NCBI GenBank assembly: GCA_014607495.2
Contig: CP053160.1
Span: forward strand, 4,030,001 to 4,094,000
Length of the DNA: 64,000 bases
Direction: 5' to 3'
DNA from: Carposina sasakii
Taxonomy: Eukaryota; Arthropoda; Insecta; Lepidoptera; Carposinidae
Position numbers and translations under genes: made by a program. The notes under the pieces were generated by a model. The model ran no database searches. It was not told the origin of the DNA and saw nothing but the letters and a program-made list of their open reading frames with translations. This document shows positions 44,123-55,069 of this stretch, one piece after another (the first letter of the stretch is position 1; each line of letters starts with the position of its first letter).

Positions 44123-46001
44123 TCAGACCAAAGTAGGCAAACGCTTAATCTCTTCATCAGCTAGAGAGTTCCCAAAACGTATGATCTTGTTGATGAGCTT
44201 GCTGGACAGAAACGAGTCGACCAACGATTCATTGGCCTTACCTTCGATAGTAATCTTCACCGGGGAAACACATAGTGTTGGTTGCATCAAATGCACTGAA
44301 AACATGATAATTGCTTTATAACTGGCACGTTAGCAACTTCACTGCTGGAGCCTAATACTCGTAGTATCGCTTACAAGGTTATTAGGATTCTTAAAAATAA
44401 CAGTATGAACAGACCAAAACAATAGCTATATAGGTACAATCAGGTGCATAGATAGGTACACACGGTTGTCTTCCCAAATTGGTGTAGCCAGAACTGCAGG
44501 ATCACGAAGGAGATGCTTACAGCCACTTTTAGCATAGCGGTGTCAGATGTTACAGTCGGTGACAAGTTGCTAGCTCCTTGCCTGTGCCTCTGAGCTCCTT
44601 AGTTGAGTCTTACGATATGCACGACGACGGAAGGAGATGCTGCCGATATATTCTAGTAAAGCCCTGCATGCGTAAGCACAGAAAACTACTTGACAACACA
44701 TGAAAAATCTTATAAAATTAGGTATAACATAAGTATTTCATCACCATCTTCCTGCCCTTGTCCCATTATTCGTGGGGTCGGCGCAATATGTCGAAACTCA
44801 TATTGACAAAGTTTTGGCGTTTGTTTTATGTTTTATAAGTACTTAAATATTTATAATTCTTCATAGTAGGAAGATATGCATACGAGCATGTATGAAGAAC
44901 TAATGAATATGATCAAGGCGAAAGTGTTTGGAACGTAACCTACTCAATGGGTATCTGTCTGTACTATTGCCAACCTCTATGGGATATGTATGTAGGTTAT
45001 GTATTTATGAAATTGTATTAGGCGTTACAATTCGGAAGTTCAAACATTCACTATGGGTGCGCCCACCACAGTGCAATGTATTGTCTTGCATGCTAGGTGC
45101 TCGGGTCTGGTTTCTCGTGGCGATTGTACTCGTAGTTAGTTTAAGTGCCTGTTGTCGCAGTTATGAGTTATCAGATCCGAGGGTCAGTGGAGGGTGTAGG
45201 GCCCGGTGGTGGGCGCACCCATAGTGAATAGGTTATGTTTGTATGTACTGTATGTAGGAGGAAGGTAATAAGTTGAAATTTGACCTTACCATGGCTATGA
45301 AAGCTTTCGTATTCCAAATAACGGTATGTGTAACCTATGCATAAGGTCAGAGTAACAGCAAGAGCGCCCAACAGCATAAGATTGGAGCGAAAACGAAGAG
45401 CAGCCAAACACTTTGAATCACTAGAAAAATAACATGTTTGATTATGACAGCCAATATCCACGAATATAAGCTATGTACGGAGGAGATATAGAGCACAAGT
45501 GTCTGCGCAAACACAGCTGTACTCCCTATTCCCTCACTCTCATAGCCCGATGGGGCGGAAATCTGACACGACCGGATATCAGAGATCAGAAAAATAACAG
45601 TGATATATTGAATAAGCAAAGCAAGCGCAACATGGGAAGGCAAGTCGTGAGATGTACGGACGACCAGGATCGCGGAATGAATACAGCAAGGTTATGGACC
45701 TGGCCTAAGTTCAGCAGTAGAAGTAGTTCAGTAGTAGGCATCAGTGATAGTGAATAGATCAATAAGTTACATTAAGAATCTTATTTTAGAAAAAAACAAG
45801 CAAGATGTAATAAGAGGCGATGTACAGGTATGTACATGGTTAAAGCAAAAAGCTATCTCGCTCAGCTTATGGGTGCTGCTATGGCGCTGCTGGTTTGCTC
45901 CAGCAGTACAGACTGACTGAAGACGAAGGGTTATCAAGGCTTTCTATCACTTACATATCAGGGATTACTTTTATATTTTCCTCTAAAACTGCATAAACCA
46001 T
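44123..46001 (-). CDS. TMV-G: short type II membrane protein without VWC-like domain
   Basis: Three minus exons: 45955-46001, 45290-45420, 44123-44295. The sum is 351 nt, 116 residues. Exon 1 reads MVYAVLEENIKVIPD and ends AT before a strong donor (GTAAGT) in phase 2. Exon 2 has the family's 2-in/1-out phases and gives a Lys/Arg-flanked helix, SNLMLLGALAVTLTLCIGYTY. That is a divergent member: it lacks the C-W-T start but keeps the G-Y-x-Y exit. The last exon (57 codons) has sequon NES and a region rich in Lys/Leu/Ile. I first suspected a frameshifted pseudogene because another frame is also hydrophobic, but the phase-consistent frame is open throughout. It diverges from TMV-F. Function unknown. 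Confidence 0.6.
44455..44670 (+). repeat. Repeat family R4, long copy
   Basis: In TMV-G intron 2, inverted relative to the gene. Full block order from 'cacggttgtcttcccaaatt' to 'gaaggagatgctgccgat'. Confidence 0.7.
45046..45229. mobile_element. 184-bp MITE with perfect 24-bp terminal inverted repeats
   Basis: In TMV-G intron 2, about 60 bases from the TM exon. Bases 45046-45069 are the exact reverse complement of 45206-45229 (core 'ctatgggtgcgcccacca'). No target duplication was evident. Confidence 0.8.
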
Positions 46002-46465
46002 CTTGGTGGGATAAATTGAGAATGAATAGGATAAAAAAGGTATAAAAATTTCAAAAAATTCAAAATTATGCAAAAATCAATCTTTAAAAATTATTTTGAT
46101 TAGTGATGTCAAACACTTATTTAAAATGTGAACCTTAAGAACTACTTGATTGCTCCGTGCTGGCCATGAGACTGGCCATAGGTATTGGCATGGTATTGAC
46201 CTTGTTTTTGTCGCGTTGTGGTTTATTTTGATTAATTTGAGAAATAAATGAAAAGAAAAGTTTATGTATGATTCTAGCTTATCATGTTTGTTTAATTTTT
46301 TGACACATAACCTGTGAACTTGATTTGGTTTTTTACATAAATCTTATGCATATTCGATGGTATTCAGCAGGATAATAACAGCATCTTCCCTTACGTGTTT
46401 ATCTACATATGTTTAGAAGTGTGTCAATATTACAATGTAAAACATAGATACAAAAAATAACCACA
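46002..46465. promoter_or_regulatory. Divergent promoter region between TMV-G and TMV-F
   Basis: 464 bases separate the two start codons. AT-rich, with no certain core promoter element; inference from gene layout. Confidence 0.35.
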
Positions 46466-47853
46466 ATGTGCTCTGGGTGTCTTGGAAATGTTTACGGCAC
46501 GGCTCTTTATGTTTCTGAGAAGTGAGTATAAATTAAACACATTACTTTATATTATCCCTTTTCTTGTGTTGAAGCAGTGCTTCACAAAGAACATAGCAAC
46601 GTTGGGCTAGCAACTTCTCATTATCTTTTTAATCTGGCCTCGCTAGGCTAAACGTGGCTGTGAGATCTCCTTCATATCCCTATGAATCGACGTCAATCGA
46701 AAAAGATTATATATATCAAGCCGCTACCCCCGCTCCCCAAATCTAGTAAAAGTCCAGCAGAACCGCCAAAGATTCCTGTTTAAATATGAGAATCGATTGG
46801 CGAAGTTTGTGGTAAGCCTGCCGCGTCATAATTATCCTGGGTTAGAATCCCGTACTGCAAGTTACGTAATAAACTTACTGGATTCTACCCGACCATTATG
46901 ATAATGATAATAATGCATATCAATATTTGTTTCTGCATCATAGATGATTATTATATAATTAAATAGATAGGTACTTATGTTTCTTTTTAGACTAGTCGGA
47001 TGTTTTGCCGTAGCTTCACTACTGTTCTGCATATTCTTGACATCACTGTTCATGCTGGTTATTGGTATTGGCCTAGGCTATAACTATTGTATTGTAGAAC
47101 AATACACAGATGCTAAAGGTAAGTTACCTGCAAAATGTAGCACAATATTCGCATAGTTTTTAGCTCTAGTGGTCGTATACGAAAAGCCTACGACACTGCA
47201 TGTTAAATAATTTCGCACATCAAAATGGACCAGTAGTTATTTTCTTCGTTTATAGTCCATATCAAAATAAACATGTACCTATTGACCTTACCATACTTGT
47301 GCTGATGCCCCATTAGAATATATTAGCTACATCTCCATTCATTCATGTCATAAGAATAGACTAAGGTCGTGCAATCTCTCAGGCGATAAGCTAGCAACTT
47401 GTCACTGATCATTTACATCTGTCCCCGCTATGATAAACGTAGCTGCGGGTTCTTCTTTATGATCCTGCAGTTCTGTCTACCCCATTTCGGTAACACCGCC
47501 GTATGTATGTATGTATTGACCTATTGACCTTTATAAACATCTCTGTACAATTAATTAACCATTTATCAGAAAGAAACGTCTCAAATTATCAAGACAAAAA
47601 AAATCGCTCGGATTATCCTGATCCACGACAGCCAAAAGAACCGACGTCACCAAAGGATCCAAGACGAACCACGACCAAGCAACCTCCCAAAATGAGGGTC
47701 GAAGATGATTTATTTGCTGAGGAATCGAGACAAGTAAGAATTAGTAAAAACGACAAGCGTTTAACAGTTTCGCTTGCTAACATTAATCTTAATAACCTTT
47801 TGAAAATGCTAAATACGGTCAATAAGAACATTACAATAGATTTTGTGACTTAA
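46466..47853 (+). CDS. TMV-F: short type II membrane protein without VWC-like domain
   Basis: Three exons: 46466-46521, 46991-47118, 47570-47853. The sum is 468 nt, 155 residues, phases 2 then 1 as in the rest of the cluster. Exon 1 reads MCSGCLGNVYGTA. Exon 2 gives LVGCFAVASLLF, a helix about residues 22-48 and IGLGYNY. The last exon begins with sequon NVS, continues as a Lys/Pro/Arg/Asp-rich stretch (QPKEPTSPKDPRRTTTK) and ends in a Leu/Asn-rich segment with sequon NIT. There is no cysteine in the last exon, so the VWC-like exon is absent. AATAAA follows at 48025. Function unknown. Confidence 0.7.
46595..46700 (-). repeat. Repeat family R4, partial reverse copy
   Basis: In TMV-F intron 1. 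'ctaggctaaacgtggctgtg' and 'gagatctccttc' are inverse R4 blocks. Confidence 0.5.
47335..47510 (-). repeat. Repeat family R4, reverse copy
   Basis: In TMV-F intron 2, from 'caggcgataagctagcaac' to 'gcagttctgtctacccc' plus a TATG tail. Confidence 0.65.
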
Positions 47854-48039
47854 TCTTCATAAAGTTTGATAGAGCGTATTTAGAACTTGTAGAGTAGATA
47901 ACTCTAAAGACAGGCAAATATTCTTTTTAGAGAACAAGGGGGTCGGGTCGAACTTATTGCACTTGCTCTAAACTCAATCGACTCGCAAGGAAAAATCGAT
48001 GAACGCAATGTGACTTTCTAATTTAATAAATAAATAGCG

Positions 48040-48950
48040 TAAATGAATGTCAAGTGGCTTTTCCAATTTTTAACAGAAGTTACGTTTACTACTACTACTA
48101 AAAACAATTTCTCATCTCGTGCTCTTAATTCTGCTGCTCTGAAAGGCATGCTAATATTATGAGTTCTTTACTCTCGAAAATAATAATATTGTGTAATTAC
48201 GTTTTTTCGAACAGTGGATGTGTCTGTAAAGCCCTTATAGCATCAAATATATTATTTTTTCAAGTTCTATTGTCTTCTTATTTTATGAGTTTTCACGGTC
48301 GAATTTTTTGCGGTGCTTGATATGCAACAACATAGTTCGCATGTGCGTACCACTAACGAGAATCGAATTAGGCAGAACGATAAATTAGCCAAGGATCGGC
48401 CTAGTCCTTACCTGAACGCAGATAACTATAGATATTGCAAACGAACTGTGCAAAATATCAAATAGGTACCTTAGTACTGCATACCGCATCTGAGGATGCT
48501 TTGCACAGCCAGCAATAGTAGAAGATTTCGGCTCATTCACTGTTGGGCAGTCGTCAGTCAAAGGCATGGACCTGCTTTTATGAAATGTTATGCATGTCCC
48601 TTTTAAATATACTATTTACTCTGCCCTCTATCCTAAACGTGACTGTAAAGAACTGCTTGATAGTCCTGGAGCTCTAGTGATGCTATTTTGGAAACACAGC
48701 TCTGTGCATAATAATACGTAGTAAGTATTTATTCCTAAACTTTTGATCGAACAAATCCCAAAAGGCGAAGGCTGAACCAATTTCCTGAAACTGAGTCATT
48801 AATTGCTATTTGACTTCGCAATCGGGGAGAAGTGCTTCATTTAATATTAATTGGAGTGGATACCTAAAACAAGATTGCTTGAGGACTTTAATTAATTATT
48901 ATCACACGTCAAGCATAAAGAAGCACATCTTGATATTGCCTCCTAATTCT
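48040..48950. other. No gene recognised
   Basis: Spacer after the cluster. I looked for another TM-type exon and found none. Confidence 0.4.
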
Positions 48951-48955
48951 CGTAG

Positions 48956-49138
48956 GTATGTTAAATGGTACTTTCCTAAGGAAATACCTATTCTTCGAAG
49001 CCAAGTATCGGGATAACCATAAGCTAATAAATCCGGACCATTTCTATAGAGAAGTGAGACACTGCTACAAGCAGTTGACATTCCACGAGCGACATCTGGC
49101 TTCCATATTTCGCAATGGAAACGATCTGCGATTTCATG
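48956..49138 (+). CDS. Unassigned exon-like ORF (phase 1-1)
   Basis: Bounded by an acceptor (TAG at 48953-48955) and a strong donor (G|GTAAGT after 49138), open in phase 1 in and 1 out for 60 full codons. Begins MLNGTFLRKYLFFEAKY after the split codon, contains sequon NGT and HCYKQLTFHERH, and ends LRFH. Phases match the internal exons of the upstream cluster, but the sequence is not VWC-like and no TM exon is nearby. It could be one exon of an unseen gene or chance. Confidence 0.35.
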
Positions 49139-49149
49139 GTAAGTCCGCT

Positions 49150-51020
49150 GGTACATTCTGTTGGGAATGGAGGCACTGTGAATGAGGCGCCTGGGTCCCT
49201 TACCGAAGTCAACTCGTATGTGGGATGTATGAATGAGTACACGTTGTTGCGTAGGTAGAGGTATAATGTACTACCAGTTACAATCACAGAACACTATATA
49301 CTCTCTAGGTTACAATAATGCTAAGTATATACACAACCGCTCGGTCTGACGTCGCGCCGCAGAATGTTTAATAAAGAAATGAAAAAAATTCCTCACTTAT
49401 TTTATGTTTTACTTTTCTCTCTGATAATAATACATCATGATATTTCGATTTAAGTTTTAGAGACATGTGTAAAATAATATTTCATTGCGCTACTCATAAT
49501 TTCTTTATGGACATATTTTCCGGATTTTGAACTTATTGTTTTCCCCATGTCTAATTACTATTGATTACAAGAAAACTATAGCCATTTGATCCTTAGCCAC
49601 TTTAATTAAGACTGACATGAATTTTGACTCATCATCACGGTCAAACTTCTAAGAATTTTAGTCAGACACGAGTTAGAACTTCTGCCTTATTATTTTATAA
49701 TTTATTAAAAGTTTTTAGGTACATTGATAGCTATTCCAAAATTTATGTAGGTACCTTTATACTAGAACAATCGTCAATATATTTGTGGGTAAGCGACCCT
49801 TGACATGAACACTGTAAATCCGATATGAATCTAAAACGACTATATAGTCAATCAGCTAATCTTGTATTTTTTAAATTGTGAAATAGGAAATATACATAAA
49901 ATTAGCTTTTGACAATAAATGATCAAAGATTTTAGCAATTTCTGCAAGCTATAGCATAGAGGTGCAAATAGTCGTAGATACATACTTAGGTATAGGTAAA
50001 GTACTTCAAAGCATGATTTTTTTCCTAAACTTTATAAAACAATGTAGGAGGTATTTTCGTCATCCATGATTTATAAGTATGTGTAGGTATAGACATGTAT
50101 GTTATAAATATTAATAGGAAGTTTTTTGTCGCCTCATCAGCCACCCATGAAGATTGTAATTAATCAATAGAGCGTGTCACTGTAACTGAGGATTAAAACA
50201 ATTTTTGATGGCCATTTAACCATAATAATAATATATAGGAAGTTATATAATTTTATGTATGAATCTTGGATATACAGTGCAAGGTGGAGGCATAGTTCCT
50301 CAAGACCCATCTTTAGGTCTTAATTAGTCTAAGGCAGTAACAGCACAGGCACGCACAGTGGACCCACTTTAAATAATACATAATTAACATAGCGTTTCCT
50401 AATTAACCAAAGTACTATTCTAGGAGTCACCTTAGTAACAAATCGAGACCCTGCAGACAGGTACATACGTCACTAGGTGCTTCTATGAATCTACAGAGGC
50501 AAAACCTTAACCCAAACAGTGATGGTGTCGTTACTGTCTTCTCAATTTTGCAGCAAAGTGAAGTCATTACCTACCATTAGTTCGTAATTTATCCACCTGC
50601 ATAGGTAAGTTTGTAGCACTGTATAGATATGTGATACATCCTTTAGAGCGCAACTGAATCTGCTCCTTACAAATAGTGGTACAAGGTTCAAACCTGGTCC
50701 CCATTATGAAACCCTGACGAACAATGCAAGCCGATTGAGATAGTGTGGTCAAGCGTGAATCAAATTAATATGATTGGTTCTTTGTAATTCAAATTAATTA
50801 ACTTAATTTTGATTATTTCTAATGTTTATTAACTTGAAGAACCTGAACAGGAATTGAACCTAAGGCGTTTGGCCAAGAAGATTATCTGGGTTAACCGTTT
50901 CACATTCTAATTTAGACGACAGGGGCCTCCATATATTTGACCCAACGCTTACGCTCTAGTGTCAGAATTTCCTAAATTTGCAATAACAGGTTACTCGTAT
51001 TTAACGACTTAGTTCAATTG
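49150..51020. other. No gene recognised
   Basis: AT-rich spacer with no convincing exon or recurrent repeat. Confidence 0.4.
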
Positions 51021-51029
51021 ATTCTGCAG

Positions 51030-51159
51030 AAAATAGAAATCTCTATCTCACCGCCAGTTTCACAAACGCAAATTAACGTTGTTGATTTACCTAACTGTCG
51101 AGCTATTATCCTGAAACAGAATCCTGGGTACTTGACACACGGGCCCCACAGTACCTTAG
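51030..51159 (+). CDS. Unassigned exon-like ORF, possibly alpha-carbonic-anhydrase-like
   Basis: Acceptor CAG at 51027-51029, donor G|GTAATA after 51159, 43 codons in phase 0 in and 1 out. Contains LPNCRAIIL and YLTHGP. These sit where alpha-carbonic anhydrases have the N-x-G-H-T-V strand and the following G-G-P-L, but the resemblance is loose. No catalytic His segment is seen. Low confidence in both identity and function. Confidence 0.3.
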
Positions 51160-51289
51160 GTAATAAAATTAATGACCTACTTACATACAAAGTCCGATTC
51201 GTTTGTTAAGTCTATTTATAACTTATATTATCATGATTTAAATATTAACCCTTAATACATAACATCTATGACGCGTTATATTATTTACT

Positions 51290-51485
51290 AGTCGACAATG
51301 TGAAATAAAAAGGTGAAAATTGCGTCGAAATCGGTTTAGCCGTTTCTGAAACGCACAGACAAATAGACAAAAATTCCAAAAATCATTGTTTTGGGTACTA
51401 TTGCGTTGATAAAGGTCTCCTATAATTTTTTTTTTCATATATCTTCCATGTACAGACAGCGATCCGTTACATTTTTATTATAAGA
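51290..51485 (-). mobile_element. Helitron-like element, reverse copy
   Basis: On minus, starts near 51485 with the 'taataaaaatgtaacggatc' block and extends to the 'gaaacggc' and 'atttcgacgcaa' part; the 3' hairpin is lost. Confidence 0.6.
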
Positions 51486-51639
51486 TTTATAAAACCTTTG
51501 TATAAATTAATCTTGCTCAAGATTTGAACTTTTATAAGCGTGTTCTCTTTGCGTGGGAATGGTTCCGTAGAATGAGATGAATCTAACATAAAAGTTAACC
51601 ATATAATGTTTACAAAAGCTCTTCATTTCAGCTGTTAAG

Positions 51640-51725
51640 TCCACTGCTGCATATAGGCCTCCCCCAACAACCTCCACTGTGACCTGTTCAACGCGGCCTG
51701 CATCCAGCAGTGACCGTAATCCATG
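51640..51725 (-). pseudogene. RTE LINE terminal fragment
   Basis: Minus frame reads WMQAALNRSQWRLLGEAY-type sequence, the last coding part of the RTE element seen at 57745 and 18410. Confidence 0.55.
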
Positions 51726-52049
51726 CAAAATCTCATAGTTTCCTTCCTTCCTAGATTCCTAATCATACCGAGTTCAGTTGTAGGCTGAAAGTACCAAAAA
51801 AATGAAGCTAAATAAGACATTTTTCTGTAATATTCTCCCTGTCCTAGTGATACAAAAAGATTTTTATAAATCCGACTACACAACAAATATTATAAGGATC
51901 TCTACAAGTGGTTAACTGGTTTTGCATACAAAGATAAGAAATACGGAATGGTGAGGTTTTCTCGTTTATTGTTTTATGACTGGAAGGCTGATAATAAAAT
52001 CTCGAAATGACGATATGAATATGTAAATAATTTAGGCAATTCAATATTT

Positions 52050-53420
52050 GTATTAATTTCTTACTACAGTTTTATTTCGTTCTATATTTTAGCTTAGTGA
52101 TAAATTAAGCTTCTTAGAGGGTTTTCCCGGGTTCTATTGGACTAGATAACAGCTCCAGATTTGTCTGATCCCTGTAGGTAGGTATATACTCTCTGTCAGA
52201 GGAACGTTCCCGAAATAGCCAGAACTTCTCAACTAGTTTTACCATAAGATCAAAGAGAAAAAAATACATTGCACCATGGCAATATTATGCACCTACCAGA
52301 TGCTTTTCTGTTGCCATAATATTATCTTTGTCTAGAACAGTCACCATTCGCGTCCTTTCCATCTTCAATTCACTACTGATCTCTAAACTCCTCAAAAAAG
52401 CAACCTTGACAAATACTCCAGACGTGACTACATATACTCACTACATGCTTCCAATGTCTGACTTATTAACCCATAACTGATCCCTAAAAGGATGAGCGAA
52501 TAAAAAAAATTGAACATCGAATAGTATTAGCTCACTCCGGCACGTTGGCTACGGCTCATCGGCTGCGACCGTCGCTGTGCGCGCACGCAACCACAACAAT
52601 CTTACGATTAAACACAATTTAGCGTCATTGATCACTTAAAACTTTTAATAAGCCGCTGGACAACGAATTTAATCTGGGATATTATTATTTATGTGCTTAT
52701 AGGTAGTTGTGTAAGACACTTCAGTGATTCCGTGAAACCGGTTTTAGAACAATGTTAAATTACTCGTAGTGTTGGTTTACCTGTATGCAAGGCTTGAATA
52801 CGATAAGAAGAACTAACTAGTAAGTGTGGATTTATTTATTCAGTTATATGGAAAATATTTGTTGTATACTGGGTTTTCAGGTTATGAGTACCTTTGCCTA
52901 TAATTGCAAGAAAATGGCAATAGATGTAAATTGGAACCAATGTTATAACTTAGTATTAATTATCAAAACACTGCTTATTGTTGTTAGTTTTTGTTTATAG
53001 TCTAGAGTAGGTAAATCTAATTTGGTTATATACTTAACTCACGTTTAACTGATGAGTAAGTTTGAACGATAAGGTCAAAGACGAATCGGATTTCATGCAG
53101 TATTGGCACTGCCTGGCATGCCAATTTGGCAGAGATGTTCAAAAAGTCAAAAAGTTTACGAATATGCTAAACTTTTGACTTAACTTGTTCATTACCCTAA
53201 TTTAAATACTAATAATGTATTAAAATTTAAAAAGTTATACTTATCATTCAGGATAAATAGATATAAATAAACTGATAAATGTGCATACTAATTTAAAGAA
53301 CTGTCACATGTTTCGGCATATGCTTACACATAACGACGCTTCCACTCTTTTCTCTCTTTTCGTCTCTTTTTTTGCCATACGAAGTTTCTGTACAAAACAA
53401 CCTCAAGACTATATGTATAA
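52050..53420. other. No gene recognised
   Basis: Contains a locally GC-rich, CpG-bearing patch at about 52540-52600, which could be a promoter or a transposon end. No exon is supported. Confidence 0.35.
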
Positions 53421-53452
53421 GGTTCAAGGAGTTTACCGTGAAATCTTAAAGT

Positions 53453-53700
53453 ACCATTGGATTATCACCATTGGGAGCGACATCCTATGCAGTGTGGAGC
53501 GATAACTCCTGTGGATATCCCAGTTCCTCCATCTATAGAGCAACAATTCTGAAGACTTCTTGGTAAACTACCCAGGTGGAACTCAGATGAGACTTGTATC
53601 TCCAGATTACCAAATACCAGATAGAAAATCCAAACACGACATCGAAATTATTAAAAGGTGCATTACTTGAATTAGAAAGGAAGAATTTTGATAATTTTGG
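53453..53700 (+). pseudogene. Possible alpha-carbonic-anhydrase-like remnant
   Basis: One frame from about 53453 reads DYHHWERHPMQCGAITPVDI then PPSIEQQF and a stop. The spacing of HW, P, C-G and T/S-P-V-D-I matches the N-terminal part of alpha-carbonic anhydrases. After a +1 shift another frame continues SEDFLVNYPGGTQMRLV. No intact gene can be built here. The order relative to the 51030 ORF is wrong for one gene, so if real there were at least two copies. Confidence 0.3.
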
Positions 53701-54242
53701 GTTTTTGACTTGCGACCTAATGTACACTATATACATACACTAGCGGTCGCCCACGATATTGTCCGTGTAAACTTTAGGATTCCCATTTTTCAGTGCCGGT
53801 GGGAATTTAGGGAGATCCCATCATAGTGGGCCTAACAAAAAGAAGGCAGGGTTCAAATACGAGTATAACCTTTGTAGCTTCAGTACATTTGCTTCGGCGT
53901 TTATGAATCCATCAGGACATGTTACTTTATAGGTACCTACAACAGAAGTTTCCTTCACAGGCTCGAGAATTTTTCTTACTTACTTTTTTAATTTTCCAAA
54001 TTTTTCTTACACGTACGCTACAATACAAACTAGACACGCGTTTGTTTTGAATAATCTAACCACACATAGTTAGTCAGTGTCTATATTTTATATAAATATT
54101 ATAATTTAGAAATAATAACATAGGTGAGGCAGAGTTTGTAACAGAAATTAATTTTATGTCCGATATCTATTCTCTATTGAAAAGAAAGTTTTATTCTACC
54201 TATATTTTTCTGTTTCGAGAAAACCTAAAGTGACATCGAGAG

Positions 54243-54543
54243 TTACTTATGAACTTTTGAGAATTTACTTTTAGGGCCGAAACACAAAACCGCGTTGCGA
54301 CGTCGCAACGCTAAAAAGAGCGTTTTACTGTTGTTCGGTAGCCATGATTTTGGAGTGTAGATAGACGTCTCTCTGCCTTTGTAAAGATAATTATTTGATG
54401 TTTGATCATCATAAATGATTTCACAGATGCTTTTCCATGTCTCTTGTTTAATAAATTTGTCTTTATAAGTTTCGTCACTAGAATCCCACAAACAAGCGTT
54501 CTTGAATCAAAGATATTGATATATCGACATCAACGTCAGACAT
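54243..54543 (-). pseudogene. MADF-domain ORF, frameshifted (Harbinger-like transposon remnant?)
   Basis: On minus, MSDVDVDISISLIQER from 54543 runs into a stop, and after a one-base shift the protein continues NACLWDSSDETYKDKF and ETWKSICEII. LI...LWD...Y-K-D...W-x-x-I is the MADF DNA-binding pattern, used by host transcription factors and by the second protein of PIF/Harbinger elements. A perfect 20-base palindrome, GCGTTGCGACGTCGCAACGC, lies inside the 3' part (54292-54311), and 'agggccgaaacac' nearby resembles a transposon end. Confidence 0.5.
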
Positions 54544-54797
54544 TTTGATTTTTAATCTGCCTCCGGGTTGACGCGTGTTGTTTGCAAGAGTAATAGAAAC
54601 AAACTGAATCATTGTCAACATAAACCTACATCTCTCGTTAGAGGAGAGTTAGTAGTTCTTTTTTTTGGTTTTGTATTTCAGCCTATAATGAGCTTTCTTT
54701 CAATGTTATATTACAAAAAATATTTTTCGCCCTACATGACGAACATCAAGTACAGCGTTCGCAATAACCATTTATTTAATTCTAATAGACAACTTTC

Positions 54798-55060
54798 TTA
54801 TAATGCTGCTCTGGGAATGAAAAAAAAGTATAATACTATAACTGCTTCTCTTTCCGGGCATACTGTACAAGTCAGTAGAGGGACAAGAGGGTCTTGATGT
54901 TTTGTAGGCGATGGGCTGACCACCTGTCACTACTAATCGAACTTGGACATCTCAACTATACCCTCAAAATTGGTCAGAAGTGGCACCATGTGGTTCTATC
55001 GGCCCTTGGTGCTCTACCTACCTAAGAGATAAAGGCGTGATTATATGTATGTATGTCTTG
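54798..55060 (+). repeat. Repeat family R3 copy
   Basis: 'ataatgctgctctgggaatg' through 'gacaagagggtcttgatg' to a TATG tail. Confidence 0.75.
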
Positions 55061-55069
55061 TATGTAATA

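Noticed and set aside
45347..45643. 98-codon hydrophobic minus ORF over the TMV-G TM exon
   Set aside because: Wrong frame for the 2-in/1-out phases; the other frame joins exon 1 and the last exon without a stop.
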